A stretch of 64,000 nt of DNA from Dysgonamonadaceae bacterium (GTDB taxonomy: Bacteria > Bacteroidota > Bacteroidia > Bacteroidales > Azobacteroidaceae): contig JAISUK010000067.1 of the NCBI GenBank assembly GCA_031272075.1, forward strand, positions 1-64,000, in the 5' to 3' direction. The stretch's first letter is position 1, and every line of letters starts with the position of its first letter. Made by a program: the position numbers and the translations under genes. Of this stretch, positions 39,506 through 50,209 are shown in pieces. The notes under the pieces were generated by a model, which had not been told where the DNA came from, did not search any database, and saw only the letters and a program-made list of their open reading frames with translations.

Positions 39506-41056
39506 ATGAAGGTATTTTTATTATTTGTTGTAATGACTTTGAGTCTGAATGTCGGACTGATGGGGCAAACTACAAAAGCGGCGCCGGACTCGTTGCGAGA
39601 GCTGGCTCAAAGAAAACTGAACGAAGAAAAATTTATTGAAGCCCGTTATTTTTTCAAGAGAGCGTATGAAGCTTTTGCTGCAAAAGAAGATTATCGGCAA
39701 GCGATTGAATGTGGGCTGGAAACAAATTTGCTCTTTGTGAGGGAAAATCTTTACAAGGAGGCTTTTGAACTCTGCTGGAGTATGGAGAATTTGGTCAAGG
39801 TAGCGGAAGAAAAGCAAAACGCCAAATTGCCCGAGCTCGAACTCCTTGTGTCGAAAGAGCGGTTTCGTATCTATATGAAAATCGGCAATTCTGACCGAGC
39901 CAGGGAATTTTTGACCACGATGGAGGGTATCAGCAATACAATGAATAATGATTCTATCAGTGAAGAAATCTTGTATGCAAAAGCGATCTACTATTATACA
40001 TTCGGCCCTACAGAACGCGGGACGGCTTGTTACAAAGAGCTTATCGGCAAATACCGGCAACAGGGCAATCTGGAAAAAGTGACCGAATGTTATCAAAATA
40101 TGGTGGCGCGAGCAGAAAAAATGAACAGCCTTCCGCTGGTGATCAATACCTATCAGCAGTATATTGCCTGGATTGATTCGGTAAAAATGCTTACCATTTC
40201 CGATGTGCTGAACGAAACAAATCAACAGCGCGAAGAAATTCACAAAGCATTGCAGGAAAACGAAAAGAAATTGCAGTCCAAACAGTATGTGATCATTGCG
40301 CTTTGTGTGTTGGCCGCGATCCTGGTTGCCGCTCTGATTGGCCTCGTTGTCGTTTTGTTGCGTTATATCCTGCTAACGAAAAAACAAAAAAAGAGCATCA
40401 AAGTGGTGAACGAATGTAGCCAGTTGAAATCGCAATTCATCCAGAATATCATGGCGCAGATGGATCCGGCATTAAATTCGTTGTCGCAGACAGCCGAAAC
40501 GGTGTCGGACAAAAAAGAACAACTGGTGCAAATGCAGCGCCAGATTGATGCCCTGAAGCGTTTCAGCAGTGATATCCAGGAATTTTCTTCGCTCGAAAGT
40601 TCATTGAACGAACAGTATGAACTGCAAGAACAGTATGTGAATACGTTCTGTGAAGAAATCATGCGGAAAGTGAAACCCTACGTCAATCCGGGTGTGGAAA
40701 CACAAGTGAATGCTTTCCGGTTGCAGGCGAAAATCAATGCCGAACAATTGGAGCGTGTGCTGATACATCTGTTGCGAAATGCGGCGGATTTTACCAAGCT
40801 GGGAAGAATTACGCTGGAATTTAAGCGCAAAGGCGCTCGCGTTCATCAATTCATTGTGACCGATACCGGACACGGCATCCCGGAAGAACAACGGGAAAAC
40901 CTCTTTAAGCCGTTCGTTGAGATTAAAGACTTGACCAAAGGCGACGGGATGGGGCTGCCGATTTGTTCATTGATCGTCGCTAAAATGAACGGTAACATTA
41001 TTTTGGATACTGCTTATACCAAAGGCAGCAGGTTTATTGTCGAATTGAGAACTTAA
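39506..41056 (+). CDS. TPR-TM-HATPase protein resembling a histidine kinase but with a degenerate H-box
   Basis: TPR-like N-terminus, TM VIIALCVLAAILVAALIGLVVVLL, HATPase N-box LIHLLRNAADFTKLG, DTGHGIPEEQ, GMGLPICSLIV. Confidence 0.85.
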   Translation: MKVFLLFVVMTLSLNVGLMGQTTKAAPDSLRELAQRKLNEEKFIEARYFFKRAYEAFAAKEDYRQAIECGLETNLLFVRENLYKEAFELCWSMENLVKVAEEKQNAKLPELELLVSKERFRIYMKIGNSDRAREFLTTMEGISNTMNNDSISEEILYAKAIYYYTFGPTERGTACYKELIGKYRQQGNLEKVTECYQNMVARAEKMNSLPLVINTYQQYIAWIDSVKMLTISDVLNETNQQREEIHKALQENEKKLQSKQYVIIALCVLAAILVAALIGLVVVLLRYILLTKKQKKSIKVVNECSQLKSQFIQNIMAQMDPALNSLSQTAETVSDKKEQLVQMQRQIDALKRFSSDIQEFSSLESSLNEQYELQEQYVNTFCEEIMRKVKPYVNPGVETQVNAFRLQAKINAEQLERVLIHLLRNAADFTKLGRITLEFKRKGARVHQFIVTDTGHGIPEEQRENLFKPFVEIKDLTKGDGMGLPICSLIVAKMNGNIILDTAYTKGSRFIVELRT

Positions 41057-41092
41057 AATTTGAAAGTTGATCCTCGTAATAATTGAATAAAC

Positions 41093-41683
41093 ATGAAGAA
41101 AATTATTGTTTTAGTAAGTTTTGTGCTGGTGTGGGTCGGATGTGATGTGGCGAAGAATCTGGCAGGGACATACAGCCTGATGCAGTGCCAATACAAGTAC
41201 AATTCGATCTCCAATATCAACCTGTCGGGTGTCAGTGTGAAAAATGTCAACAGCCTGACAGCTGCGGATATCCTGTCGTTAACCGGGTTGATTAAAGCTT
41301 TTTCGGGCAGTACCATTCCCTTGCAGTTTACGCTGAATCTGGATGTGACAAATCCGAATTACCAGCCGGCAATCCTGAATACCCTGCAATATATTTTGGA
41401 AATCGACAACATTGAAATGACTACCGGAACGGTTGACTCCAAGATGCAGATAGCGACGGGACAAATTGCGCAGCTGCCGGTCAATATCGCTTTCGATCTG
41501 AAAAAAGCGATGAAGAACGAAACGCTGGATGCGGTTAAAACCATGGCGCTCAATTTTGTGGGATTGGGAGACAGAGCAACGAATGTTACGATCAAACTGA
41601 AGCCATCACTGGATATAGGCGGGCAGCAATTGGTGAGCCCGATTTATATTCCGGTGACGTTCTCCTACGGGAAAACGAATTAG
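41093..41683 (+). CDS. Hypothetical lipoprotein, possibly LEA type 2-like
   Basis: MKKIIVLVSFVLVWVGCDVAKNLAGTY; LQFTLNLDVTNPNYQPA. Confidence 0.55.
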   Translation: MKKIIVLVSFVLVWVGCDVAKNLAGTYSLMQCQYKYNSISNINLSGVSVKNVNSLTAADILSLTGLIKAFSGSTIPLQFTLNLDVTNPNYQPAILNTLQYILEIDNIEMTTGTVDSKMQIATGQIAQLPVNIAFDLKKAMKNETLDAVKTMALNFVGLGDRATNVTIKLKPSLDIGGQQLVSPIYIPVTFSYGKTN

Positions 41684-41693
41684 CGCGGTCGCT

Positions 41694-43394
41694 TTATTTC
41701 GTCTCGTTGAGTTCGTTTAATTTCTTTGTGTCGAATAATTTCCGGATCTGACATTCGATGGCTTCGTCCTCGATCTTTTCAAACAGCAATTCGGGAGCGT
41801 TGATGGCATGTCCTGTCGGCAACAGATCAATCTCTCCGAGTTGCGACCAGTTCAGGTGCGGTTGATTGAGGAGTCGTTTGATTTTAGCAGACGAAAACGG
41901 CAAGAACGGCTCGAAAGCGATCGCCAGATTCGCCACCATTTGCATGCTGAGGTACAACAGCGTTGAAGTCCGTGGCACATCCGACTTGATCAGTTTCCAA
42001 GGCTCGGTATCCGCCAGGTATTTATTCCCGATGCGCGCCAGGTTCATCGCTTCTTTCAGTGCTTCCCGGAAACGGAAAGTCTCCAGGTAGTTGTCAAACC
42101 GCATTTTGGTGTCGGAGATTTCTTTCAAGGTTTCCCGATCGTAGTCGATCAATTCGCCGCAAGGCGGGATTTTTCCTTCAAAATATTTGTGCGTCAGGAC
42201 AATGGCGCGATTGACGAAGTTGCCGAAAATGGCGACCAATTCGTTGTTGTTTCTGGCCTGGAAATCTTTCCAGGTGAAATCATTGTCTTTGGTTTCGGGT
42301 GCATTGGCCGTCAAGACGTAACGCAACACATCTTGTTTGCCCGGGAAGTCTTCCATGTATTCATGCAGCCAGACCGCCCAATTGCGGGAAGTGGAGATTT
42401 TATCGCCTTCGAGGTTCAGAAACTCATTGGCGGGCACATTTTCCGGCAAGATGAAAGAACCCTCGGCTTTCAGCATGACGGGAAAAACGATGCAATGGAA
42501 CACAATATTGTCTTTGCCGATGAAATGAATCATCCGGGTATCTTCTTTTTTCCACCATTTCTCCCAATCATTCGGGGAATATTCTATGGTATTGGAGATG
42601 TAGCCGATGGGTGCGTCGAACCAGACATACAGCACTTTGCCTTTCGCGTTGTCGAGCGGGACTGGCACGCCCCAATCCAGGTCGCGGCTGACTGCGCGCG
42701 GCTGCAAGCCCATGTCGAGCCACGATTTGCATTGTCCGTAGACATTGGGTTTCCATTCGCTGTGTTCTTCCAGGATCCATTGTCGGAGCCACGATTCGTA
42801 TTGGTCGAGCGGCAGGTACCAATGTTTGGTCTCTTTCATCACGGGGATGCTGCCGCTGATGGCCGATTTCGGATGGATCAACTCTGTAGGACTCAATGAG
42901 GTCCCGCAGGATTCACATTGGTCACCGTAGGCATGTTCGTTGCCGCAATGCGGACATTCGCCGGTGATATAACGGTCGGCCAAAAACTGTCGGGCTTCTT
43001 CGTCGTAGTATTGTTCGGTGACTTTTTCTATGAATTTGCCTTTGTCATACAGTTGTTTGAAAAAATCGGACGCCGTCTTGTAGTGAATGGCAGAAGTAGT
43101 ACGCGAATAGATGTCAAATGTGATTCCGAAATCTTCAAACGATTTTTTTATCAGGTAGTGAAAGGTATCGACAATTTCCTGCGGAGACACATTTTCTGCT
43201 TTAGCCTTCAATGCGATCGGCACACCGTGTTCGTCCGAACCGCCAATGAATAATACTTCCTCGCCTTTGAGACGGAGGTAGCGGGCGTAAATGTCGGCAG
43301 GGAGATACACTCCGGCCAGGTGTCCGATATGTACAGGCCCGTTTGCATAAGGCAAAGCAGATGTTATCAGCGTTCTTTTGAATTGTTTGTTCAT
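41694..43394 (-). CDS. metG: Methionyl-tRNA synthetase (short form)
   Basis: [47 protein letters not shown] zinc knuckle; [12 protein letters not shown]; ends [14 protein letters not shown]. Confidence 0.95.
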   Translation of the reverse strand: MNKQFKRTLITSALPYANGPVHIGHLAGVYLPADIYARYLRLKGEEVLFIGGSDEHGVPIALKAKAENVSPQEIVDTFHYLIKKSFEDFGITFDIYSRTTSAIHYKTASDFFKQLYDKGKFIEKVTEQYYDEEARQFLADRYITGECPHCGNEHAYGDQCESCGTSLSPTELIHPKSAISGSIPVMKETKHWYLPLDQYESWLRQWILEEHSEWKPNVYGQCKSWLDMGLQPRAVSRDLDWGVPVPLDNAKGKVLYVWFDAPIGYISNTIEYSPNDWEKWWKKEDTRMIHFIGKDNIVFHCIVFPVMLKAEGSFILPENVPANEFLNLEGDKISTSRNWAVWLHEYMEDFPGKQDVLRYVLTANAPETKDNDFTWKDFQARNNNELVAIFGNFVNRAIVLTHKYFEGKIPPCGELIDYDRETLKEISDTKMRFDNYLETFRFREALKEAMNLARIGNKYLADTEPWKLIKSDVPRTSTLLYLSMQMVANLAIAFEPFLPFSSAKIKRLLNQPHLNWSQLGEIDLLPTGHAINAPELLFEKIEDEAIECQIRKLFDTKKLNELNETK

Positions 43395-43524
43395 ATTGCG
43401 GGTGATGTTGTTTTATGAAAATAATTTGCAAAGATACGATTATTCCGCGAAAATACCATCTCGGTTTTATTTTGAGATGTTGAAAAAAACGATTAACTTC
43501 GTCACGTCAATTACTTAATTAATC

Positions 43525-44748
43525 ATGAATCATTTTATGTCTGACAGAAGAGAATTTATTAAAAAATCGGTCTTGCTGGGTGCTACGACCATGATGGCGC
43601 CTGTAAGCGGATTGTTTGGAGAAGAGATGAACAGGGATCGAATCGTCGGTGAATCCGTTGGTGTGCGTCGCGCTGCCTCGAAAGGAGATACCTACACTGT
43701 GAACATGGGTTATGTAAGGGCAGCCCAACGTTCTCCCCGCCAGATTGTTGTGCCCGATGTGAACGGCTATAAGGTGTTGAAAGGCGACTTTCACATTCAC
43801 ACGTTGTTTTCGGACGGAGCTGTGATGCCTGTCGACCGGATGGTTGAGGCTGTCGACAACGGCCTGGACGCCATTGCCATTACCGACCATTTCGAGTATC
43901 GACCCTTCTTCAGCGCAGTGGGCAAATGGAAACTTGTTGATGCCACTGCCGACAACTTCAACCTGTGGTACGAAATCGCCAGGGAAGAAGCCGAAAAACG
44001 GAACCTGCTGCTGGTGCGCGGCGCTGAAGTTACCAAAAGTACGATGCCTCCCGGACACCTGAATGTGCTTTTTACTACCGACAACAATCCTGTGTACGCC
44101 GCAGTAAACGACTGGCGAAAGATGTTGCAGACAGCGCACGATCAGGGAGCGCTCATCCTGTGGAACCACCCCGGTTGGGAAGCGCCCAAAAGCGGAGGCA
44201 TCGAAAAAGGAGCGCCGCTGGTTTTTCACAAAGAACATGAAGAAATCGTGAAAAAAGGGATGCTTCAGGGAATTGAGATTTTCAATCATACCGAACATTA
44301 TCCCATCGTTTCCGACTGGTGCAATGACTATGATCTCGCTCCGTTTGCCAATAGCGATATCCATGCCTCGGAATTGTCGCTCTATGGTATTCAAAATCCG
44401 TTACGCCCAATCAATCTGGTGTTTGCGAAAGAACGTACCGTCGAAAGTCTTCGCGAAGCCATGTTTGCCAAACGCATGGTGGCCATGGCTGCCGATACCC
44501 TTTGGGGACGCGATTCATTGCTGACAGCATTGTTTAACAGTTCTGTCGAAATCAAAACGGTGACGCCCGGAACACTGTCGCTGCGCAACAAGAGTTCGCT
44601 TCCTGTGTCGGTGACATTGGGAGGGGTGGTGTTCGATCTGCCGAAAGACGTCGAACGGCAGGTCTACAAAGCGGAAAACGCGAAATCGCTGACCGTTGTC
44701 AATTGGATGGTCGGAATGAATAAAGCGTTGGAAGTGACGTTGAAATAG
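43525..44748 (+). CDS. PHP-domain phosphodiesterase-like protein with TAT-like signal
   Basis: DRREFIKKSVLLGATTMMAPVSG; GDFHIHTLFSDGAVMP; ITDHFEYRP; LWNHPGWE. Confidence 0.85.
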   Translation: MNHFMSDRREFIKKSVLLGATTMMAPVSGLFGEEMNRDRIVGESVGVRRAASKGDTYTVNMGYVRAAQRSPRQIVVPDVNGYKVLKGDFHIHTLFSDGAVMPVDRMVEAVDNGLDAIAITDHFEYRPFFSAVGKWKLVDATADNFNLWYEIAREEAEKRNLLLVRGAEVTKSTMPPGHLNVLFTTDNNPVYAAVNDWRKMLQTAHDQGALILWNHPGWEAPKSGGIEKGAPLVFHKEHEEIVKKGMLQGIEIFNHTEHYPIVSDWCNDYDLAPFANSDIHASELSLYGIQNPLRPINLVFAKERTVESLREAMFAKRMVAMAADTLWGRDSLLTALFNSSVEIKTVTPGTLSLRNKSSLPVSVTLGGVVFDLPKDVERQVYKAENAKSLTVVNWMVGMNKALEVTLK

Positions 44749-44777
44749 GATTATTTTGCAGCCATGACGGCAATGAT

Positions 44778-45269
44778 TCATTTGAACCTGCAGTCCAACT
44801 GAATCATTTTGATGGCGGTGATGGCTGCTTCATTTCCTTTATTTCCGTAGATGCCGCCTGCTCGGTCGATAGATTGCTTCATCGTGTCGTTTGTCAACAA
44901 TCCGAAAATAAATGGGATGTCGCCTTGCGCGTTCAAGAGGGCAAAGCCTTGTGTGACTCCGGAACAGACGTAGTCGAAATGCGGTGTTTCGCCCCGGATC
45001 ACACATCCCAAGCCGATGACGGCATGCGGCTGCACCGTTTTGGCGAGCAATTTTGCTCCGTAGATCAGTTCAAAACTGCCTGGCACATAGATTACAGTGA
45101 TATTTTCCGGCTGGGCGCCATGCTTGAGGAGTGTATTGCAAGCGCCTTCTTTCAGTTTTTCGGTGATTTCAATGTTCCATTCCGAAACGACGATGCCGAA
45201 GCGCATGCCTGAGATATCAGGTATTTCGTCCGGGTTGTATTCGGACAAATTGTGATAAGCTGTTGCCAT
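44778..45269 (-). CDS. ribH: 6,7-dimethyl-8-ribityllumazine synthase
   Basis: [36 protein letters not shown]. Confidence 0.96.
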   Translation of the reverse strand: MATAYHNLSEYNPDEIPDISGMRFGIVVSEWNIEITEKLKEGACNTLLKHGAQPENITVIYVPGSFELIYGAKLLAKTVQPHAVIGLGCVIRGETPHFDYVCSGVTQGFALLNAQGDIPFIFGLLTNDTMKQSIDRAGGIYGNKGNEAAITAIKMIQLDCRFK

Positions 45270-45274
45270 GCTGG

Positions 45275-45952
45275 TTATTGCATCGCGCGCACGCGATCGA
45301 TGTATTTATCAATGGTATTTCCTTCCTGAGAAGTGGGGAATTTTTCTTTGATGCGGGTATAGACGCCGAGCGCTTTGCCGTATTCTTGTTCGCTTTCGTA
45401 GGCCAGTCCGGCTTTTTTGAGATAGAGCGGCGACAATAAGGGGTTGTCCGCTTTGTTGGCTGCTTTGATGAAGCAGGAAATTCCTTCTTTGACTTTTCCC
45501 ATGTCGACCATGCAATCTCCGATGAGCGCGGTAATGGCGGGCGAAATCATCTTATCGCCGGCGCTGAATTTCTTCAGGTATTTTACAGCACTTTCAAGAT
45601 CGCCGGTTTTATAATAACAGATTCCTGCGTAAGCTTTTGCCAGATTGGCGGTTTTGGTAAAACCATATTGGTTGATAATCTCTTCAAATCCCAGATAATC
45701 AATGCTGTCGCCATACAAGGCGATGTCCCAGCGAGTTTGCGAGAAATAGTTTTCTCCTTTAAATATCATGTTTTCTGCTTCACGTTCTTTCGGAATCAGA
45801 TAAAAATAACGGATTCCCATTACCAATACGACCAACAGGATGATCGCACCGATTCCTGTAATGATTTGTTTCCGGTATGTTTCAATGAACTTTTCGGATC
45901 TTGATAAAATTTCACCTACATTTTGTTCTGCATTAGTAGCGCTTGTTGCCAT
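45275..45952 (-). CDS. Tetratricopeptide repeat membrane protein
   Basis: [24 protein letters not shown] followed by TPR-like repeats. Confidence 0.85.
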   Translation of the reverse strand: MATSATNAEQNVGEILSRSEKFIETYRKQIITGIGAIILLVVLVMGIRYFYLIPKEREAENMIFKGENYFSQTRWDIALYGDSIDYLGFEEIINQYGFTKTANLAKAYAGICYYKTGDLESAVKYLKKFSAGDKMISPAITALIGDCMVDMGKVKEGISCFIKAANKADNPLLSPLYLKKAGLAYESEQEYGKALGVYTRIKEKFPTSQEGNTIDKYIDRVRAMQ

Positions 45953-46105
45953 TTGAAATATGTTTTTACGATTTTACGGAGTGCAAAAGTAAATCATTTC
46001 ATCAAATAAATAAAATTTTACTGCATCTTTTTTAATAAAAAAAACGTACATTTGTATCTAAACCGGCAAAATTCGGTTGTATGGTTAAATAATTTTCAAG
46101 GATCA

Positions 46106-47212
46106 ATGATTATTGAAAAGATCTCAATTTTGAATTTTAAGAATATTGCGCAAGCAGATTTAAGGTTCTCTCCGAAAATCAATTGTTTGTTCGGAAACAA
46201 TGGTATGGGAAAAACAAACCTGCTCGATGCTTTGTATTATCTGTCGTTTTGCAGGAATCACACCAATCTTCCCGATTCGCAGCTGATAATGCACGGTCGG
46301 GATTTTGCGGTCTTGCAAGCCTGCTATCGTTTTGAAGATCAGACAGAAGATATCTATTGCGGCATTCGTTACCGGCAGCGGAAAATCCTCAAGCGGAACA
46401 AGAAAGAATACGAGCGGCTTTCCGAGCACATCGGGTTATTGCCCCTGGTGATGATTTCTCCTGCCGATTCGGACTTGATTCATGGGGGAAGCGAAGGTCG
46501 CAGGCGATTCATCGATGTCGTCATTTCGCAGTTCGATAAGGCCTATTTACAAGCGCTGATTAAGTATAACAAGGCATTGTTGCAACGCAATTCGCTGTTG
46601 AAAGATGCTTCGTTGCCAGATCAGTCACTGTTCGAGATCTGGGAAGAACAGTTGTCCACGCATGGGCAAATGATTCATCAGAAACGGAATGCCTTTGTCG
46701 CCGAGTTTTTGCCTATTTTCCGTCAGTTTCATCAGACAATTTGTCAGGAAGGAGATGCTGTCGGACTGCAATATGAATCGCAATTGAACCACAAGGAACT
46801 CCGCGGAATGTTGAGTGCCGAACGTCAGCGGGATCGTTTGTTGGGTTATACCTCCTGCGGAATCCACAAAGACGATTTTTATTTCATGCTGGATGATTAT
46901 CTGATCCGTAAAATCGGTTCACAGGGGCAAAACAAGACCTGTCTGATTGCGCTGAAACTGGCACAGTTTTATTTCCTGGTGAAGACAGGCGCTTCTGTCC
47001 CCATTTTGATATTGGACGATGTTTTCGACAAATTGGATAGCCGTCGTGTTGAGCAGATCGTCGGTTTGGTATCGCAATCGCAGTTCGGCCAGATATTTAT
47101 CACCGACACCAATCGCAAGTATCTGGATGAAATCATCACTGCGATGCACCACGATTATAAATTATTTCAGGTGGAAAACGGTCGGTTTGACGAAATAGAA
47201 AATAAAGCATGA
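46106..47212 (+). CDS. recF: DNA replication/repair protein RecF
   Basis: Start MIIEKISILNFKNIAQADLRFSPKINCLFGNNGMGKTNLLDALYYLSF; PILILDDVFDKLDSRR. Confidence 0.95.
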   Translation: MIIEKISILNFKNIAQADLRFSPKINCLFGNNGMGKTNLLDALYYLSFCRNHTNLPDSQLIMHGRDFAVLQACYRFEDQTEDIYCGIRYRQRKILKRNKKEYERLSEHIGLLPLVMISPADSDLIHGGSEGRRRFIDVVISQFDKAYLQALIKYNKALLQRNSLLKDASLPDQSLFEIWEEQLSTHGQMIHQKRNAFVAEFLPIFRQFHQTICQEGDAVGLQYESQLNHKELRGMLSAERQRDRLLGYTSCGIHKDDFYFMLDDYLIRKIGSQGQNKTCLIALKLAQFYFLVKTGASVPILILDDVFDKLDSRRVEQIVGLVSQSQFGQIFITDTNRKYLDEIITAMHHDYKLFQVENGRFDEIENKA

Positions 47213-47505
47213 GACGAGAAAATACACAAACATTGAAAGAAGTGATTGCGCTTTTTCTGGAACAAAATCCGGCATTGAGCTGGAAACTGGCGGAGACGCG
47301 ACTGATGGGCGCCTGGAAAAATGTGTTGGGTCAGCCGATGAATCACTATACGACTAAACTGTTTATCCGCAACAAAGTGCTGTATGTCACTATTTCATCT
47401 TCTGTATTGAAGAATGAATTGATGATGTGTCGCGAAAAATTGATCATGCGTTTGAACGAAGAAGTCGGGAAGCAGGTGATCACCGACATTGTTTTTTCAG
47501 GATAG
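47209..47505 (+). CDS. DUF721 (DciA-like) protein
   Basis: W..VLG.....T..L.IRN..LYV.ISSSVLKNELM pattern; ATGA overlap with recF. Confidence 0.88.
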   Translation: MRRENTQTLKEVIALFLEQNPALSWKLAETRLMGAWKNVLGQPMNHYTTKLFIRNKVLYVTISSSVLKNELMMCREKLIMRLNEEVGKQVITDIVFSG

Positions 47506-47573
47506 CTTGGGATAATATTAAAAATAAGAAATATTAATAAGAATTTTAATTTGGTTTATTTATTGATTAGTTT

Positions 47574-47987
47574 ATGGAAACAACAAAAGCTGTTTATTTG
47601 GGAAATCTGCGTACGGAAGCCGTACATTTACAATCGGGAGCGAAAATTACTACCGATGCTCCGGTAGACAATCAGGGGAAAGGAGAGGCGTTTTCTCCGA
47701 CGGATCTCTTCGCCGTTTCTTACGGTTGCTGTGCGTTGACGATTATGGGAATCGCCGCACAAACGCATGGGTTTAATATTGACGGCGCGGAAGTGAAAAC
47801 GACAAAAGTCATGGCCTCCAATCCGCGGCACATTGCGGAACTGATTGTTGAGTTTATCGTGCCTGACAATCATTTTACCGAAAAAGAACGTAAAATCATT
47901 GAGAAAGCCTCCATCGATTGTCCGGTTGCAAATACCGTTGCGTCTGTGGTGAAAATTACGAAGACAATCAGTTATAAGAGTTATTGA
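47574..47987 (+). CDS. OsmC family protein
   Basis: GKGEAFSPTDLFAVSYGCCALTIMGIAAQ; SIDCPVANTVA. Confidence 0.94.
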   Translation: METTKAVYLGNLRTEAVHLQSGAKITTDAPVDNQGKGEAFSPTDLFAVSYGCCALTIMGIAAQTHGFNIDGAEVKTTKVMASNPRHIAELIVEFIVPDNHFTEKERKIIEKASIDCPVANTVASVVKITKTISYKSY

Positions 47988-47995
47988 CGTATGAA
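47981..47995 (+). repeat. 15-mer TTATTGACGTATGAA spanning a start codon (copy C)
   Basis: Exact match to 18518-18532, 55870-55884 (-) and 55801-55815 (-). Confidence 0.9.
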
Positions 47996-50111
47996 TTACT
48001 TAAGAATGACGGTATTAATTATCGGGATGATGATTGGTATCAGTGGCTGTATGGATAGATCGGTAAGAAAAATATCCAGGAATCTTCAACGGGAGGGAAT
48101 GGCGGTCGGTTTGAGATGGAGGACCCAAACGGGGGCGGAAGTGGCCTGTGTTTCACGTCCTCTCCCCGGATCGGGCAATAGCCATTATGTCGGAAATCGC
48201 GCCCCGTTGCAGCCTTCGCAGTTTATCAAATTGCCGGTAGGCGCCATCCAGCCGGGGGGGTGGATGAAGGAATACCTCCATCGCCAGCGCACCGGGCTGA
48301 CGGGTCAGCTGATGCACATCAGCAGTTGGCTGGAGAAAAACGACAATGCCTGGCTGAATCCGAAAGGACAAGGATCGTATGGCTGGGAAGAAGTGCCGTA
48401 TTGGTTGAAAGGCTACGGCGATTTGGCTTATTTGTTGAACGATCCGGAGATGATTGCGGAAGCGGAAATCTGGCTCAACGGCGTGCTGGGAAGTCAACGG
48501 CCTGATGGTTATTTCGGTCCATGGATCGAAAAGAACGGTAAACCGGATTTGTGGGGAAACATGATCATGCTTTGGTGTTTGCAGTCGTATTACGAGTTTT
48601 CGCACGATGAGCGCATTATCCCGTTTATGACAGCCTATTTCCGATGGCAGTTGTCGCTTCCCGAAGGCTTGTTTCTGAAAGATTACTGGGAAAATAGCCG
48701 CGGAGGAGATAATATGTACAGCGTCTATTGGCTCTACAATATTACCGGAGAATCGTGGTTGCTGGAACTGGCGGAAAAGATCCACCGGAATACGGCAAAC
48801 TGGCATCAAGATTCACGTTTGCCCAACTGGCACAATGTGAATATTGCACAAGGGTTTCGCGAACCGGCTACGTGGTGGATGCAAAGTAAGGATTCTGCCG
48901 ATTTGCAGGCGACATACAATGCTTTTTGGTTGGTTCGCCGGACGTTCGGGCAGGTTCCGGGCGGGATGTACGGGAGCGATGAAAACTGTCGTCTCGGATG
49001 TATCGATCCTCGACAAGGCGTAGAGACCTGCGGCATGGTGGAACAGATGTCGTCGGATGAAATGCTCCTGCGGTTTACGGGCGATCCTTTCTGGGCGGAT
49101 CATTGCGAAGAAGTGGCGTTCAATACGTATCCCGCCGCTACCATGCCCGACTTCAAGTCGTTGAGGTATATCACCTCGCCCAACATGGTCACTTCCAATG
49201 CCAACAACCACCATCCCGGCATCGACAATCGCGGCGCGTTTCTGATCATGAATCCTTTCAGCAGCCGTTGTTGTCAGCACAATCATACGCAAGGCTGGCC
49301 GTATTACGCGGAACACCTGTGGTTGGCCACCCCGGATAATGGTCTGGCGGCGGTGCTCTTCAGTGAAAGTTCCGTCAAGGCCAAAGTAGCCGATGGCGAG
49401 GAAGTGACGGTGACGGAAACGACCCATTATCCTTTTGAAGAGCAGATCCGCTTCCGGGTAAGTACCGCCACCGACGTGCGTTTCCCGCTTTATATCCGTA
49501 TTCCGGCCTGGTGCAGTAAAGCTAAAGTCACCCTCGACGGAAAAAAGGAGAATGTGACCCTGACGGCAGGAACCTACGTACGCATAGATAAAATATGGAA
49601 AGACGGCGATGAAATCACGGTCGACTTGCCGATGGAGATTGAGGTTCGTCAATGGGAAGTAAATCAGAAAAGCCTGAGTGTCAACTATGGACCGCTGACT
49701 TTCTCTTTGAAGATTGACGAAAACTACAAGGAAGTCAAGAGTGACGAATCGGCGCAAGGCGATTCCAAGTGGCAAGCCGGTGCGGATGCTGCGCAATGGC
49801 CTTCGTGGGAAATTTCTGCCGAAAGCAGCTGGAATTATGGATTGCAGTACGACCCGGATCAACTCAATCGGTCATTTACCGTAATAAAGAAATCCTGGCC
49901 GGACGATAATTTCCCGTTTACTACCGAAAGCGTGCCGGTAGAAATCAAAGCCAAGGGGCGACAGATCCCGTCATGGACAATCGACAAATATGATTTATGC
50001 GCCGTATTGCCGACCTATCCGGTGGTGACTGCATGCCCGACGGAAGAAATCACGTTGATACCGATGGGTGCCGCAAGGTTGCGAATCACAGCGTTTCCGC
50101 CGGTAGAATAA
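47991..50111 (+). CDS. GH127-like beta-L-arabinofuranosidase (DUF1680) lipoprotein
   Basis: FIKLPVGAIQPGGWMKEYL; GVETCGMVEQ and SSRCCQHNHTQGWP, matching the Glu-Cys/Cys-Cys zinc arrangement of GH127. Confidence 0.88.
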   Translation: MNYLRMTVLIIGMMIGISGCMDRSVRKISRNLQREGMAVGLRWRTQTGAEVACVSRPLPGSGNSHYVGNRAPLQPSQFIKLPVGAIQPGGWMKEYLHRQRTGLTGQLMHISSWLEKNDNAWLNPKGQGSYGWEEVPYWLKGYGDLAYLLNDPEMIAEAEIWLNGVLGSQRPDGYFGPWIEKNGKPDLWGNMIMLWCLQSYYEFSHDERIIPFMTAYFRWQLSLPEGLFLKDYWENSRGGDNMYSVYWLYNITGESWLLELAEKIHRNTANWHQDSRLPNWHNVNIAQGFREPATWWMQSKDSADLQATYNAFWLVRRTFGQVPGGMYGSDENCRLGCIDPRQGVETCGMVEQMSSDEMLLRFTGDPFWADHCEEVAFNTYPAATMPDFKSLRYITSPNMVTSNANNHHPGIDNRGAFLIMNPFSSRCCQHNHTQGWPYYAEHLWLATPDNGLAAVLFSESSVKAKVADGEEVTVTETTHYPFEEQIRFRVSTATDVRFPLYIRIPAWCSKAKVTLDGKKENVTLTAGTYVRIDKIWKDGDEITVDLPMEIEVRQWEVNQKSLSVNYGPLTFSLKIDENYKEVKSDESAQGDSKWQAGADAAQWPSWEISAESSWNYGLQYDPDQLNRSFTVIKKSWPDDNFPFTTESVPVEIKAKGRQIPSWTIDKYDLCAVLPTYPVVTACPTEEITLIPMGAARLRITAFPPVE

Positions 50112-50130
50112 TGAAATCTTGTGGTGAATA

Positions 50131-50162
50131 TTTGTTAATTCAGCAATATTCGATTACTTTTG
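50131..50162 (+). promoter_or_regulatory. Bacteroidota-type promoter upstream of frd/sdh operon
   Basis: TTTG 50131-50134, N20, TACTTTTG 50155-50162; ATG at 50210. Confidence 0.65.
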
Positions 50163-50209
50163 TGACTGGAAATCAAAATAATATACAATAAATTATAAAA
50201 TAAAGTCTT

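Noticed and set aside
45275-47505. recF neighbourhood considered as replication origin
   Set aside because: No dnaA/dnaN, DnaA-box cluster or AT-rich unwinding region seen.
48813-49862. 349-aa minus-strand ORF opposite the GH127-like gene
   Set aside because: Antisense shadow of a conserved coding sequence; His/Arg/Ile-rich composition typical of reverse-complement reading.
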